Shown piece after piece: positions 9,879-18,765 of a DNA stretch of 59,033 nucleotides. Within the stretch, counting starts at the first letter, position 1. Every line of letters starts with the position of its first letter. The position numbers and the translations under genes were made by a program. The notes beneath the pieces are model-generated. The model did not search any database, was not told the origin of the DNA, and was given only the letters and a program-made list of their open reading frames with translations. Source of the stretch: Actinophytocola sp. (GTDB lineage Bacteria; Actinomycetota; Actinomycetes; Mycobacteriales; Pseudonocardiaceae); contig NZ_WHTD01000035.1 of assembly GCF_009379765.1 (NCBI RefSeq), positions 1 to 59,033 on the forward strand, written 5' to 3'.

Positions 9879-10970
9879 TCAGGCGGCGTGGGTCACCTGG
9901 TCCGGTTCCTGGCCGGCGAGCCAGCCGCCGGCGTGCCGCGCCGCGGCGAGAGCTGCCCACGAGACGAGCTCGATCAGGGCATCGTCCGCCGGCTGGGTCC
10001 GGCGGTAAGCCTCGACGGTCTCCCCGTCGACCTGGTAGGCCGCCTTGGCGACGAGCAGCGCCAGCCGGCCGGCCGCGCGGTCCGCGGCCGGCAGCCCGAG
10101 GGCCGGCGCCTCGACCCAGGCTCGGGACAGCCCGGCCGGCTCGCCGTCCCAGTCCGACAGTTCGGCGGCGACCAGCTCGCGCACCGTGACCGGTACCGAT
10201 CGCCGCGCCGCCCCATCGACGGCCGCGGCGGCCCGGCCGAACGCCTCGGCGACGTGCCTGTCCCCCGCCGCCCACGCGAGGTCCTCAGCCAACGGCGCGG
10301 GCGCCAGCAGCGCCACCGACTCGCCGGGACGGGCACCGCGTAATGCGGGCCCGCGTAGGAAGCGGCCGAGGAACCGGTCGGCCGGCCCGCGCGCCCCGGC
10401 CGGCACTTGGGGCGGCAGCGGGGACTCACCGAGAAACACGTGCACCATGCGGTTGAGATACTGAAAGGCCACCGCCACGCCGAGCAGCTGCGGCGCGTGC
10501 GCCGCGGGAAACGGCCGGCGGCGGCCGGCGGCACCGAGCCGGGTGCCGCTCTCCCGCGCCCAGGTGGCCACGGCGCGGATGCCGGGGTCAGCGATCCCGG
10601 CAAGCTCGCCCGCGGCGAGCGCGCCCGATTCCGGGCCGACATGGAGCCCACCGAGGGCCGCACTGTGTACCTCCACGCAGTACGGGCATGCGTTGCCGAG
10701 CGACACCGCGGCCGCCACGGCCTCCTTGGTCACCCGGCTCACCGACGTGGTCACGACCAGGGACTCACGCAGCATCGTCCAGGCCGCGGCCAGCACGGCC
10801 GGGGCAGGCGAGTGCAGGGCGATCGGTGGAGCCAGCATGCCGAAGTCGTGCTCCAACTGGCGGTAGACCGCGGCGGTCGACCCGGTAGCGGCGCGCGGGC
10901 GTACCGGAGCGACGTACCTGACGCCGTTCAGCGCCGACCGCAGCGCGGTGCGGATCAGCCTCCCCGTCAT
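9879..10970 (-). CDS. AhpD/carboxymuconolactone-decarboxylase-like protein
   Basis: About 363 residues. The AhpD-type redox signature CPYCVEVH (CxxCxxxH) lies near residue 105, flanked by the usual helices (TKEAVAAAVSLGNA). The protein is about twice the length of a single AhpD domain; the second half shows weaker helical similarity without the CxxC, so it may be a degenerate repeat. The ATG at 10970 has AAGGGAG just upstream, which I prefer to the start 12 codons earlier. It points away from the GMC pair and converges with the SARP. Possible roles are peroxide or thiol handling next to a reactive metabolite; substrate unknown. Confidence 0.72.
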   Translation of the reverse strand: MTGRLIRTALRSALNGVRYVAPVRPRAATGSTAAVYRQLEHDFGMLAPPIALHSPAPAVLAAAWTMLRESLVVTTSVSRVTKEAVAAAVSLGNACPYCVEVHSAALGGLHVGPESGALAAGELAGIADPGIRAVATWARESGTRLGAAGRRRPFPAAHAPQLLGVAVAFQYLNRMVHVFLGESPLPPQVPAGARGPADRFLGRFLRGPALRGARPGESVALLAPAPLAEDLAWAAGDRHVAEAFGRAAAAVDGAARRSVPVTVRELVAAELSDWDGEPAGLSRAWVEAPALGLPAADRAAGRLALLVAKAAYQVDGETVEAYRRTQPADDALIELVSWAALAAARHAGGWLAGQEPDQVTHAA

Positions 10971-11082
10971 CTGCGCTCCCTTGGTCCACCGAGTACGTGA
11001 TCTCACCGTAGGGCGAGCCGGCGCCGCACACGTTCTCGCAACGTGCGCAAACCCGGCTCGCCCTGGACCGCCGGTGGGGCGG

Positions 11083-12711
11083 TCACGCGGCGGTCGTGGG
11101 GCGGGTGGCCGCCGCGGTCGGCAGCGGCGCCCCGTACGTCACGTCGACACCGCGGTCCCGCGCCGCCCGGACGATCCCGGGCACCGCCCGCTCCGTCAGC
11201 GCGGCGATGGTCAGCGCCGGGTTCACGGTCAGCGCGCAGGGCACCGCCGAGCCGTCGGTCACGAAGATGCCGGGATGACCACGCAGCTCGTGCCGGTCGT
11301 CGAGCGCGGAGGTGGCCGGGTCGTCGCCGATCCGGCACGACGCCAGCGGGTGCACCGTGTACGCGCCGACGAGGTCGTTGGTCCACGGCGCGACCGTCGC
11401 CAGGCCGTCCTTCTCGAGGATCTGCTTGACCTCGCCGTCGGCCTCCGCCCAGCCGCGCAGGGTATGCGGGGTCGGGTCGTAGCGCAACGAGCCGCGGCCG
11501 AGCATCTGCTGGGAGATCCGGTACGCGTTGCCGGTCGGCGGCGGCGGGCCGAAGACTCCCTCGTTGTTGTCCTCGGTCATCAGGAAGATCGTGAGCCACG
11601 AGCGCCAGCGCTTGAGGATCTCCTTCTTCTCCTTGCCGAACCAGGCCGGCCCGGTGGCGCCCGGCGCCTGGGCGAGGATCGTGCCGAGACCGGGCGGGAA
11701 GTACAGCTGTTCCATGGAGAACCGGGAGAACTCCGGCCGCGCGGCATCCAAGAAGTCCCAGCACGCGGCGACCGGTCCCTTGCCGATCTGGTTGGCCTCG
11801 TACACCGAGCCGTTCGGGCGCCGCAGGCCGAGCAGCTCGCCGACCCGCTCCTCGTTGATGATCGCGGTGTTGAGCCGCTCGCCGTTGCCGGAGAAGTAGC
11901 GGCCGACCGCATGCGGCATCTCGCCGAGTGTCTCGGCCGAGCGCTGCAGGATCACCGGGGTGGCGCCGGCGCCCGCCGCGAGGACGACGATCTTCGCGTC
12001 GATCACGCCGGAGCCGGTGGTGACCCGGTAGTCCTCCTCGTCGATGTGGTTGTAGTGCACCCGGTAGCCACCGTCCTCGGTGCGCGCGATCCGCTGCACC
12101 TCGTGCAGTGGGCGGATCTCGGTGCCGTGCGCGAGTGCCGCCGGGAGGTAGTTGAGCAGCAGCGACCGTTTGGCGTCGAACCGGCAGCCGGCCATCATCC
12201 AGTTGCAGTTGGTGCATTTGCCGGTGTCGATGCCGACCGGAACCGGGTTGACCGTGCGGCCGGAGTGGTTGCAGGCCGCGGCCCACAACCCGCCCGAGTA
12301 GGAGACGTCGTTCCAGTCCTGCTGGCTGACCGGCATCGCCTCGGACACCCGGTCGTACCACGGATCGAGGGCGTCCCGGTTGATCGAGGCGGGCCACATC
12401 CGGCGGCCGATCGAGCCGTGCCGCTCGAAGACGAACCGTGGCGCGCGGGGCAGCGCGGCGAAGTACACGACGCTGCCGCCGCCGACGCAGTTGCCGCCGA
12501 GCACGCTCATCCCGTCGCCGGCCGTGAAGTCGAACACCCGCGTGTATGACTTGCCGAGGAGGTAGTCGTGGTCGAAGTCCTTGCCCTGCAACCAGGGTCC
12601 GCGCTCCAGCACGGTGACCTTCGCCCCGCCGGCGGCCAGGTGGTACGCCGCGATGGACCCGCCGAAGCCGCTGCCGACGACCAGGACGTCGGTGGATTCC
12701 GTGGCGCTCAT
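11083..12711 (-). CDS. GMC-family FAD oxidoreductase (enediyne-associated, SgcE9-like)
   Basis: 542 residues. The N-terminal FAD-binding motif is VVGSGFGGSIAAYHLA, followed by LERGPW and by GGNCVGGGSVVYF, typical of cholesterol-oxidase-like GMC enzymes. The C-terminal part has VHPLASCRIGDD and DGSAVPCALTVNPALTI, where the family's active-site His/Asn are found. An internal CTNCNWMMAGC cluster of cysteines resembles that of the GMC subunits that pair with gluconate-dehydrogenase-like small subunits. The ATG at 12711 overlaps the stop of the upstream partner (ATGA). A GMC oxidoreductase (SgcE9 in C-1027) is conserved in nine-membered enediyne loci, so a role in core oxidation is likely. Confidence 0.85.
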   Translation of the reverse strand: MSATESTDVLVVGSGFGGSIAAYHLAAGGAKVTVLERGPWLQGKDFDHDYLLGKSYTRVFDFTAGDGMSVLGGNCVGGGSVVYFAALPRAPRFVFERHGSIGRRMWPASINRDALDPWYDRVSEAMPVSQQDWNDVSYSGGLWAAACNHSGRTVNPVPVGIDTGKCTNCNWMMAGCRFDAKRSLLLNYLPAALAHGTEIRPLHEVQRIARTEDGGYRVHYNHIDEEDYRVTTGSGVIDAKIVVLAAGAGATPVILQRSAETLGEMPHAVGRYFSGNGERLNTAIINEERVGELLGLRRPNGSVYEANQIGKGPVAACWDFLDAARPEFSRFSMEQLYFPPGLGTILAQAPGATGPAWFGKEKKEILKRWRSWLTIFLMTEDNNEGVFGPPPPTGNAYRISQQMLGRGSLRYDPTPHTLRGWAEADGEVKQILEKDGLATVAPWTNDLVGAYTVHPLASCRIGDDPATSALDDRHELRGHPGIFVTDGSAVPCALTVNPALTIAALTERAVPGIVRAARDRGVDVTYGAPLPTAAATRPTTAA

Positions 12712-13277
12712 TCGGGACTCCCGGATGCCGTCGTGTTGGGGTGTCGCTTCGCCAGCTCCAGGCCGTAGCTGAAGTCGGGGAACCGCCACAGCCCGTCCTC
12801 GTCGGGCTTGGCGAAGCCCATCGCGAGCAGGCCCGGGTGCCCCTCGGCGAGCGCCTCGGCGGTGCTGCGGTGCGCGGCGCTGTCGTAGGCCATGTTCGAG
12901 AACAGGGCGAGCAGCACCCAGCCGTCCTTCTCCGGGTGGCCCGGCGCGGTCAGCTCGGCCACCAGGGCCACCCGGTCCTCATAGGACAGTGCGACGAACG
13001 GCGGCACGTCGACATCGAGGTCCAACTCGTGCCGTGCGGCGTAGGCCTCGGCGTGCCCGTTCAACGCCTGCGACAGCGGGGCGAGACCGTCGGTCACGCC
13101 GGTGGCCGGGGTGGCGAGCAACTCGAGCGCACCCGCCTCGACCGCACCCGGGTCGTCACACACCCCGGCGATCGCGCGATCGTCCGGCGTGCGTTTGACG
13201 CCGGGAACGATCGTGTCCGCGAACGCCTCCAGTGTGATCGTCTGGATCTGATCGTCGAATTCGGCGCCTGCTCCCAC
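12708..13277 (-). CDS. Gluconate-2-dehydrogenase subunit-3-like partner of the GMC oxidoreductase
   Basis: 189 residues from the GTG at 13277, which sits just after an AGGAGG ribosome site; a longer upstream frame exists but lacks one. The sequence (EAFADTIVPG, FVALSYEDRVALVAELTAPGHPE, DGLWRFPDFSYG) resembles the small gamma subunit of membrane GMC dehydrogenases and related proteins encoded beside cholesterol-oxidase-like enzymes. I see no TAT signal in this start. Its stop overlaps the GMC start by four bases, so the two are co-translated and probably form a complex. The electron acceptor is unknown. Confidence 0.75.
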   Translation of the reverse strand: MGAGAEFDDQIQTITLEAFADTIVPGVKRTPDDRAIAGVCDDPGAVEAGALELLATPATGVTDGLAPLSQALNGHAEAYAARHELDLDVDVPPFVALSYEDRVALVAELTAPGHPEKDGWVLLALFSNMAYDSAAHRSTAEALAEGHPGLLAMGFAKPDEDGLWRFPDFSYGLELAKRHPNTTASGSPE

Positions 13278-13598
13278 CGCTCCTCCTGTCTCGCGGACAC
13301 CGCCGGTTGGGCCACGAAAATGGCTTTTCCGGAGGCACACAACCCGTTCCGGTGGCCTCATCCTGGGCGGTTCCGCACGACTGGCGCATCTTCCCCAGTG
13401 CCCACTCGCACGGCTCGGGGGGAACAGGCGCTGGCCTGCATGTTCAGTACGTTCTTGAGCGGTTCTGGAGTGATGTTGACCTGACACTGGTCGCGCCGTC
13501 GAGCCCGGAAGGAACATCGTTGTCATCCATTTCGAACCAGCTTACCGTCGGATTCGGTTGAACTCCGAGAAGCCCTTCTCCTGAGCGGTGCCAGATAA

Positions 13599-14384
13599 AT
13601 GGACGACATCATCGAAAAGGCTGTTGAGCGCGTGATTCGCGCGATGTACGACAACTTGGGTGAACCGATCAGCATCGACGACATGGCCCGCACCGCCATG
13701 TTCAGCAAGTTCCACTTCTCCCGGATCTTCCAGCGGGTGACCGGGATCTCCCCCGGCCGGTTCCTGTCCGCGTTGCGACTGCAGGAGGCCAAGCGGCTGC
13801 TGCTGACGAGCTCGCTGACCGTCGCCGACATCTGCCACCTGGTCGGCTACAACAGCATCGGCACGTTCAGCTCACGGTTCCGGTACTCGGTCGGTGTCTC
13901 GCCGACCGAGTACCGGCAGTATCGGGGCTACGTGAAGCCGCTCGCCAACACCAAGCCGCCCTGCGAGGGGCACCGGTCGGTGGTGTCCGGCCGGGTCTGG
14001 CAGCCGCCGACCGGTCAGCCCGGCCATGTCGTGGTGGGACTGTTCGCGGGCCCGATCGCCCAGGGCGTCCCGATCCGGCACTCGACGCTGGCCGGCGCCG
14101 GCGGGTTCACCATCGAGGACGTGCCGGACGGCACGTGGTCCATCCTCGCGCACTCGGTGGAGATGGGCTTCGACCAGCCGGACCCCAGCCACGCGTACAT
14201 GGCCGCATACGGCCCGGTGACCGTCGCGTCGGACCAGGCGGTGCACGGTGCCGACCTTCGGCTGCGGAGCCGCTGCATCTTCGATCCCCCGGTGCTGCTC
14301 GCCCAGCTCGACCGGCCGATGTGGACCACCACCCAGGCATGGGCTACCGGCAGGGTTGACCACGCCGCCCTGCCGGCGGCCTGA
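13599..14384 (+). CDS. AraC-family transcriptional regulator
   Basis: 261 residues. Unusually for the family, the double helix-turn-helix is N-terminal (residues ~8-105): ISIDDMARTAMFSKFHFSRIF, then VADICHLVGYNSIGTFSSRFR and GVSPTEYRQYR. The C-terminal ~150 residues form a putative sensor domain of unknown ligand. C-1027-type clusters carry an AraC-type regulator (SgcR2), and this gene may play the same part. It is divergent from the GMC operon (gap 13278-13598, 321 bp, where I see only unassigned promoter DNA) and ends at a strong palindrome shared with the P450 operon. Confidence 0.87.
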   Translation: MDDIIEKAVERVIRAMYDNLGEPISIDDMARTAMFSKFHFSRIFQRVTGISPGRFLSALRLQEAKRLLLTSSLTVADICHLVGYNSIGTFSSRFRYSVGVSPTEYRQYRGYVKPLANTKPPCEGHRSVVSGRVWQPPTGQPGHVVVGLFAGPIAQGVPIRHSTLAGAGGFTIEDVPDGTWSILAHSVEMGFDQPDPSHAYMAAYGPVTVASDQAVHGADLRLRSRCIFDPPVLLAQLDRPMWTTTQAWATGRVDHAALPAA

Positions 14385-14416
14385 CCAACCGGGGGCTCGG
14401 CCACGGAAACCACTCG

Positions 14417-14454
14417 CCGGAAGTGCCGCCCGACATGTCGGGCGGCACTTCCGG
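14417..14454. terminator. Perfect 38-bp palindrome, probable bidirectional terminator
   Basis: Two 19-bp arms with no spacer (CCGGAAGTGCCGCCCGACA and its complement). It lies 32 bp after the AraC gene stop and 14 bp after the end of the convergent P450 gene. There is no U-tract on either side. Confidence 0.75.
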
Positions 14455-14468
14455 CGTTCAGGGCTGTC

Positions 14469-15851
14469 TCAGCCGACCATCGGGTGGACGGTCATCGGGA
14501 GCTCTCCGCGCACCCGCAGCGACAGCATCGGCTCGGGGACCACCTGGTAACCGGGCACCTTCGCCAACCGCAGGTCGCGCGCGAGCAGCGCCAGCACGAA
14601 CGTCGCCTCCATGAGCCCCAGGTGGTTGCCGACGCAGAAACGCGGGCCGGCGCCGAACGGGATGTAGGCGTACCGCGGCCGGTCCGCTGGCCGGTCCGGG
14701 TCGAATCGATCCGGGTCGAACGTGTCCGGCGCGTCCCAGAACGACGGGTGCCTGTGCATCGTGTACGAACACACCATGACGTCCGCACCGGCCGGCACCC
14801 GGTAGCCGCCGACCGCATCGTCGGCCAGCGCCCGCCTGGTCAGGATCCACACCGGCGGGTACAGGCGCATCGACTCCTGCAGCACCATGGCCGTGTACCG
14901 CAGCTTCGCCAGGTCCGAGTAGGTCGGTAGCCGGTCGCCGAGCACCTCGACGGCCTCCGCGTGCAGGCGCTCGCCCACCTCCGGGTGCTCGTCGACCAGG
15001 TGCAGCGACCAGCCGAGCGTGCTCGCGGTCGTCTCGTGCCCGGCGAGCAGCAGCGTGATCAGCTCGTCGCGCATCCGCCGCGCGCCCACCCGGGGGTCGT
15101 GCTCCAGACTGGTCGAGTGGATCAGCCGGGTCAGCACGTCGTCACCGTCGGGCCGCGGGTCGGCGAGCCGGTCGGCGACCAGCTTGTCGACGATCCGCTG
15201 CAGGTCCGCCCGCGCGCGGCGGAAGCGACGCTGCTTGGGCAGTGGCAGCCACTGCGGCACCAGGCCCATCGACTCCATCTCGAACATCGCCTGGTCCTGC
15301 ACGGCCTCGAAGCTGTGCCCGATCGAGTCGAACTCGCCGAGGTCGGCGTCGAGCAGCGTGCGGCCGAGCACGCCGAGGGTGAACCCGGTCAGCTCGGTCA
15401 GCACGTCGACCGGCGCGCCGCCGGCATGGGCGCCCAGCCGGCCGACCAGCCGGCCGGCCTCCTCCGCGACCACACCGGCGAGGCCGGTGATCCGTTTGTT
15501 CTGGAACACCGGCTGGATCGTCCGCCGTTGTTTGCGCCACAGCTCGCCCGTGCTGGTGAGCAGGCCGTCGCCGAGTGCCCGCTTGGCCTCCTGGTAGCCG
15601 ATGCCCTTGTCGTAGTTGGCCGCGTTGTCGGCCAGCACGTGCTTGGCCGTGTCGGGATGGTTGAAGAAGTAGAGCGTCTTCGGCCCGATGCCGACCTTCA
15701 CCGCGTCGCCGTAGGTCGCGGCGGCCGTGGACATCAGCGTAAGCCGGTCGCTCGCCAGCTGCCGCAGGAGCTTGAAGGTCGCGCGCCGCGGCGGGCCGGG
15801 CGGCACCCGGAGAGCTCCGGACGCCGCCCGCGACTCGTCGATCGCCGTCAT
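14469..15851 (-). CDS. Cytochrome P450 (enediyne-associated)
   Basis: 460 residues with all core P450 motifs: the I-helix AGHETTAS, the K-helix ESMRLYPP, and the heme loop FGAGPRFCVGNHLG near residue 405, with Cys as thiolate ligand. The N-terminal part (PPGPPRR, HPDTAKHVLADNAANYDKG) resembles bacterial CYP102/CYP4-like class members. The start at 15851 overlaps the UnbU stop by four bases (ATGA). It is the last gene of the minus-strand enediyne core operon, so an oxidative step on the polyene or core is the natural inference; the C-1027 counterpart would be SgcE7. No ferredoxin partner is visible. Confidence 0.9.
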   Translation of the reverse strand: MTAIDESRAASGALRVPPGPPRRATFKLLRQLASDRLTLMSTAAATYGDAVKVGIGPKTLYFFNHPDTAKHVLADNAANYDKGIGYQEAKRALGDGLLTSTGELWRKQRRTIQPVFQNKRITGLAGVVAEEAGRLVGRLGAHAGGAPVDVLTELTGFTLGVLGRTLLDADLGEFDSIGHSFEAVQDQAMFEMESMGLVPQWLPLPKQRRFRRARADLQRIVDKLVADRLADPRPDGDDVLTRLIHSTSLEHDPRVGARRMRDELITLLLAGHETTASTLGWSLHLVDEHPEVGERLHAEAVEVLGDRLPTYSDLAKLRYTAMVLQESMRLYPPVWILTRRALADDAVGGYRVPAGADVMVCSYTMHRHPSFWDAPDTFDPDRFDPDRPADRPRYAYIPFGAGPRFCVGNHLGLMEATFVLALLARDLRLAKVPGYQVVPEPMLSLRVRGELPMTVHPMVG

Positions 15852-16819
15852 GCCGCCCGTACCTCCCCGGCGGCCGCCGTCGTGCTCGGCAGCTCCGTGA
15901 CCGCGTTCGGCTGATGCTGCTCGTTCGCCTTGTTCACGAAGTGCAGTGACCACAGGAAGAGCCCGCGGATCAGGCACACCCCCGCGGTGGCGAAGAACAG
16001 GCCGTACGCGATGTGAGCGATCATCAGCAGGCCGTAGACGCCCGCGATGCCCGCGCCGAACGCGAACTGGGACGCCGGCTTGGACGGCGTCGTGCCCGGG
16101 TCGGTGACCATGTAGTTCGTGTAGAGCACGAACGCCACGCCGGTGGCCATGCCCAACGCCGCCGGGATCGACGTGCCGAACAGGATGCCGCGCACGACCG
16201 CCTGCACCACGAAGAACGACAGCCAGCCGAAGATCAGCCACATCCGGCCGGTCAGCTTGGCGTTCAGCATGGTGCCGGATACCAGGATGCCCGCCACGAT
16301 CAGCCAGCCGACCCAGTGGTCGATCCGCTCGGTGAAGTGGTACGGCGGCGCTATGCTGGCCCAGCCCGGGAACAGCACCAGGATCATCACGATGCCGAAG
16401 TTGGACGGATTCATGTAGTGCCGGAGCTTCCCGCGTACCGGCGCACGCAGCACCCACTTCGCGCTCACCGCGATGAACACGCCCAATATCATCACGAAGA
16501 TCCGGTCGTTGACGTAGATCAGCATGTTCATCGCCAGTGCCGTGATGTGGGCCGGGTAGAGGAACTCCACCATGCCGCGCACCCCGTTGCCGGCGAACCG
16601 CGGGTCCCGGCCGTCCATGCGGGCACCGACGACCTCCAGCACGATCTCGGTCGTGTAGGCGGTCAGCAGGGCCACGAGCGGCCACGCCCAGGGCTGCTCG
16701 AAGCCCAGGAACAGGTAGCCGAGGAGATTGAACACCGAGATCGAGATCGAGAACCTGCGCAGCGCGGTGATGACCTTCGGGTTATGCCGCGCAGGCGCCT
16801 TCTGCTCTTGCGAAGCCAC
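15848..16819 (-). CDS. unbU: Enediyne biosynthesis membrane protein UnbU
   Basis: About 323 residues from the GTG at 16819, preceded by GGAAAGG. There are roughly eight hydrophobic segments. The pattern NPKVITALRRFSISISVFNLLGY, then HYMNPSNFGIVMIL, is what I know from the UnbU family of the enediyne core cassette; these proteins resemble RnfD-type membrane subunits. The function is unresolved: family members are essential in several clusters and may take part in processing the polyene. It sits between UnbV (stop overlaps the leader) and the P450 (ATGA overlap), as expected of a tightly coupled cassette. Confidence 0.87.
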   Translation of the reverse strand: MASQEQKAPARHNPKVITALRRFSISISVFNLLGYLFLGFEQPWAWPLVALLTAYTTEIVLEVVGARMDGRDPRFAGNGVRGMVEFLYPAHITALAMNMLIYVNDRIFVMILGVFIAVSAKWVLRAPVRGKLRHYMNPSNFGIVMILVLFPGWASIAPPYHFTERIDHWVGWLIVAGILVSGTMLNAKLTGRMWLIFGWLSFFVVQAVVRGILFGTSIPAALGMATGVAFVLYTNYMVTDPGTTPSKPASQFAFGAGIAGVYGLLMIAHIAYGLFFATAGVCLIRGLFLWSLHFVNKANEQHQPNAVTELPSTTAAAGEVRAA

Positions 16820-16824
16820 GTCTC

Positions 16825-18765
16825 TCACCTTTCCTTGGCCTGGCTGCCGAGCTGGAGGTCGTGCCAGCCGGTGCTCAGCTCGAGGTTCTGCTCGCGCACC
16901 TGGCCGGTCCGGTCCCGCCACCTCAGGTTGACCTCGACGTCGCCGGTGACCTTGCCGAGTCCGATGTGGACGTCAGTGCTGCGCTTGCCGGAGTGGCCGC
17001 TGCCGCCGTCGACGCGTTCGATGAACCTGCGACCGTCCGATGTGGTCACCGCGACCTGCGCGCCCACGACCGGCGAGCAGTCCTGCTCGGCCCCCTCGTG
17101 GGCCAGCCGCAGCCCGAGGAACTCGCCGACCGACGGGCTCGTGTTCCGGTAGAACACCGGGGCGGCGAACTGACGCGCGACGGCGAAGTCCAACCGGCCG
17201 TCGCCGTCGGTGTCGCCGGTCGCGATGCCGCGCGTGGGCACCGGGACGGCGAGCCCCAGCTGAGGTGCCAGGTCGGCGTAGCGACCCTCGTCACTCCTGA
17301 CGAACAGGTGCAGTGTCTGGTCACCGGCGAGGTCGTCGCCCTTCTCGACGTTGGGCCACCACCACGGGTTCTCGATCAGACCGTCGTTCGCGGTCGCCAG
17401 TTCCTGAAGCTGCGGCCAACGGTTGGCCTCGCCCTGGACGAACCCTGTCGTCTGGGTGATCTCCGGGTCGCCGTTGTTGTCGTAGTCGGCGAACTTGACG
17501 TCCCACGCCCAGCCGGACCACGCGGTACCGACCTCCGCGCTGCGGTCGCGCCACGGCGCCTCGCCCGCTTGGAGCTTGGCCCGCAGCTCCTTCTGGCTGT
17601 GCACGGTGCTCTCGAACTGCAGGTTGCTCTCCTGAATGCCCCACCGCGTCGTGATGTCGCTGACGAACATGTCGTAGATGCCGTCGTGGTTCAGGTCGGC
17701 GAAGTCGATGCCCATGCCCTTGAACGAGTCGTTGCCGAGCCGCTTCGACTTCGGCACGCCCGGCGTGCGGACGCCCATGACCCCGCCGAAGGCGATGTGC
17801 CCCGGCGTCGACCGGTTGTACAGCAGGTGATCGACCCCGTGATCGTTGGCGATGTACAGCTCCGGCAACAGGTCGCCGTCGAGGTCGTTGGCGGCCGCGG
17901 CGAGCGTCCAGCCCCACTGCGCGCCGTCCGGGAACACCGAGTCGGGCACCTGCTCGAAGTCGGCCGATGTCGCGTCGGCACCGGTGAACCGGAAGATCAT
18001 CTTCTTGCCGCTGTTCATGGCGTGGGACAAGGAGTCGTTCATCTCCACGCCGCCGTCGACGTTCTGGTCCAGCACCGGGCTGTCCGGGAAGTAGTTGGCG
18101 ACGAAGATGTCCACGTGCCCGTCACCGTCGAAGTCGTCGATCGCGACGGCGTTGCTGTTCCACTGTGGACCGGCGTACTTCCCGTCCCGCACAGGGGGAT
18201 TCGGTACCAGCTCGGTCGGCGCATACGCATTGTCGTCCAGTGTGGACGTACCCGCCTTCGCGAGGTAGACGACCGGGGTGCGACCCCACAGGTAGACCAA
18301 CAGGTCCATCCGGCCGTCCTCGTTGAAGTCGCCGGGCGCGCAGCCCATCGGCGCCATCGCGTCGTTGACCGGCAGTGGCGCCAGGTCCAGCGCGAACGGC
18401 GCATACCGGTCGCCGCCCGCGCCCGGTGTCGGGGTCACCACCACCTGGTCGGTGCGGGTGTCCACCAGGCACAGGTCGTTCGACAAGCCGTCGCCGTCGA
18501 GGTCGTTCATCGCGATCGCGGCGCCGACCGAGGAGATCCAGGCCTGGATCCGCTGGTACGCCTGGTTCACCGGACGGACCGTCTGCTGCTTGTCCGCGGC
18601 CGGCAGGGCGATTGTCATCGGGGTGAAGTCGTACCGGCTCGCCATACGATCCTGCTCGGCCGCCGACACGGTCGGCAAGCTGACCACCACGTAGCCGACC
18701 ACGGCCACCACCACGGCGATGACCCCGGGCAGCTGTCGACGCAGCCAACCTACTTTCGCGGTCAT
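16825..18765 (-). CDS. unbV: Enediyne biosynthesis protein UnbV (FG-GAP repeats + ASPIC/UnbV domain)
   Basis: 646 residues. The N terminus carries a single hydrophobic signal or anchor (about residues 14-35), so most of the protein is probably outside the membrane. The middle holds repeated calcium-loop motifs of FG-GAP/VCBS type: DLDGDGLSNDL, DFNEDGRMDLL, DFDGDGHVDIF, DLNHDGIYDMF, DTDGDGRLDFA. The C-terminal ~90 residues (VTTSDGRRFIERVDGGSG ... GLGKVTGDVEVNLRW) match the ASPIC/UnbV domain that takes its name from this family. The ATG overlaps the stop of the DUF1702 gene upstream. It is a marker of enediyne core cassettes; the chemistry is unknown. Confidence 0.93.
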   Translation of the reverse strand: MTAKVGWLRRQLPGVIAVVVAVVGYVVVSLPTVSAAEQDRMASRYDFTPMTIALPAADKQQTVRPVNQAYQRIQAWISSVGAAIAMNDLDGDGLSNDLCLVDTRTDQVVVTPTPGAGGDRYAPFALDLAPLPVNDAMAPMGCAPGDFNEDGRMDLLVYLWGRTPVVYLAKAGTSTLDDNAYAPTELVPNPPVRDGKYAGPQWNSNAVAIDDFDGDGHVDIFVANYFPDSPVLDQNVDGGVEMNDSLSHAMNSGKKMIFRFTGADATSADFEQVPDSVFPDGAQWGWTLAAAANDLDGDLLPELYIANDHGVDHLLYNRSTPGHIAFGGVMGVRTPGVPKSKRLGNDSFKGMGIDFADLNHDGIYDMFVSDITTRWGIQESNLQFESTVHSQKELRAKLQAGEAPWRDRSAEVGTAWSGWAWDVKFADYDNNGDPEITQTTGFVQGEANRWPQLQELATANDGLIENPWWWPNVEKGDDLAGDQTLHLFVRSDEGRYADLAPQLGLAVPVPTRGIATGDTDGDGRLDFAVARQFAAPVFYRNTSPSVGEFLGLRLAHEGAEQDCSPVVGAQVAVTTSDGRRFIERVDGGSGHSGKRSTDVHIGLGKVTGDVEVNLRWRDRTGQVREQNLELSTGWHDLQLGSQAKER

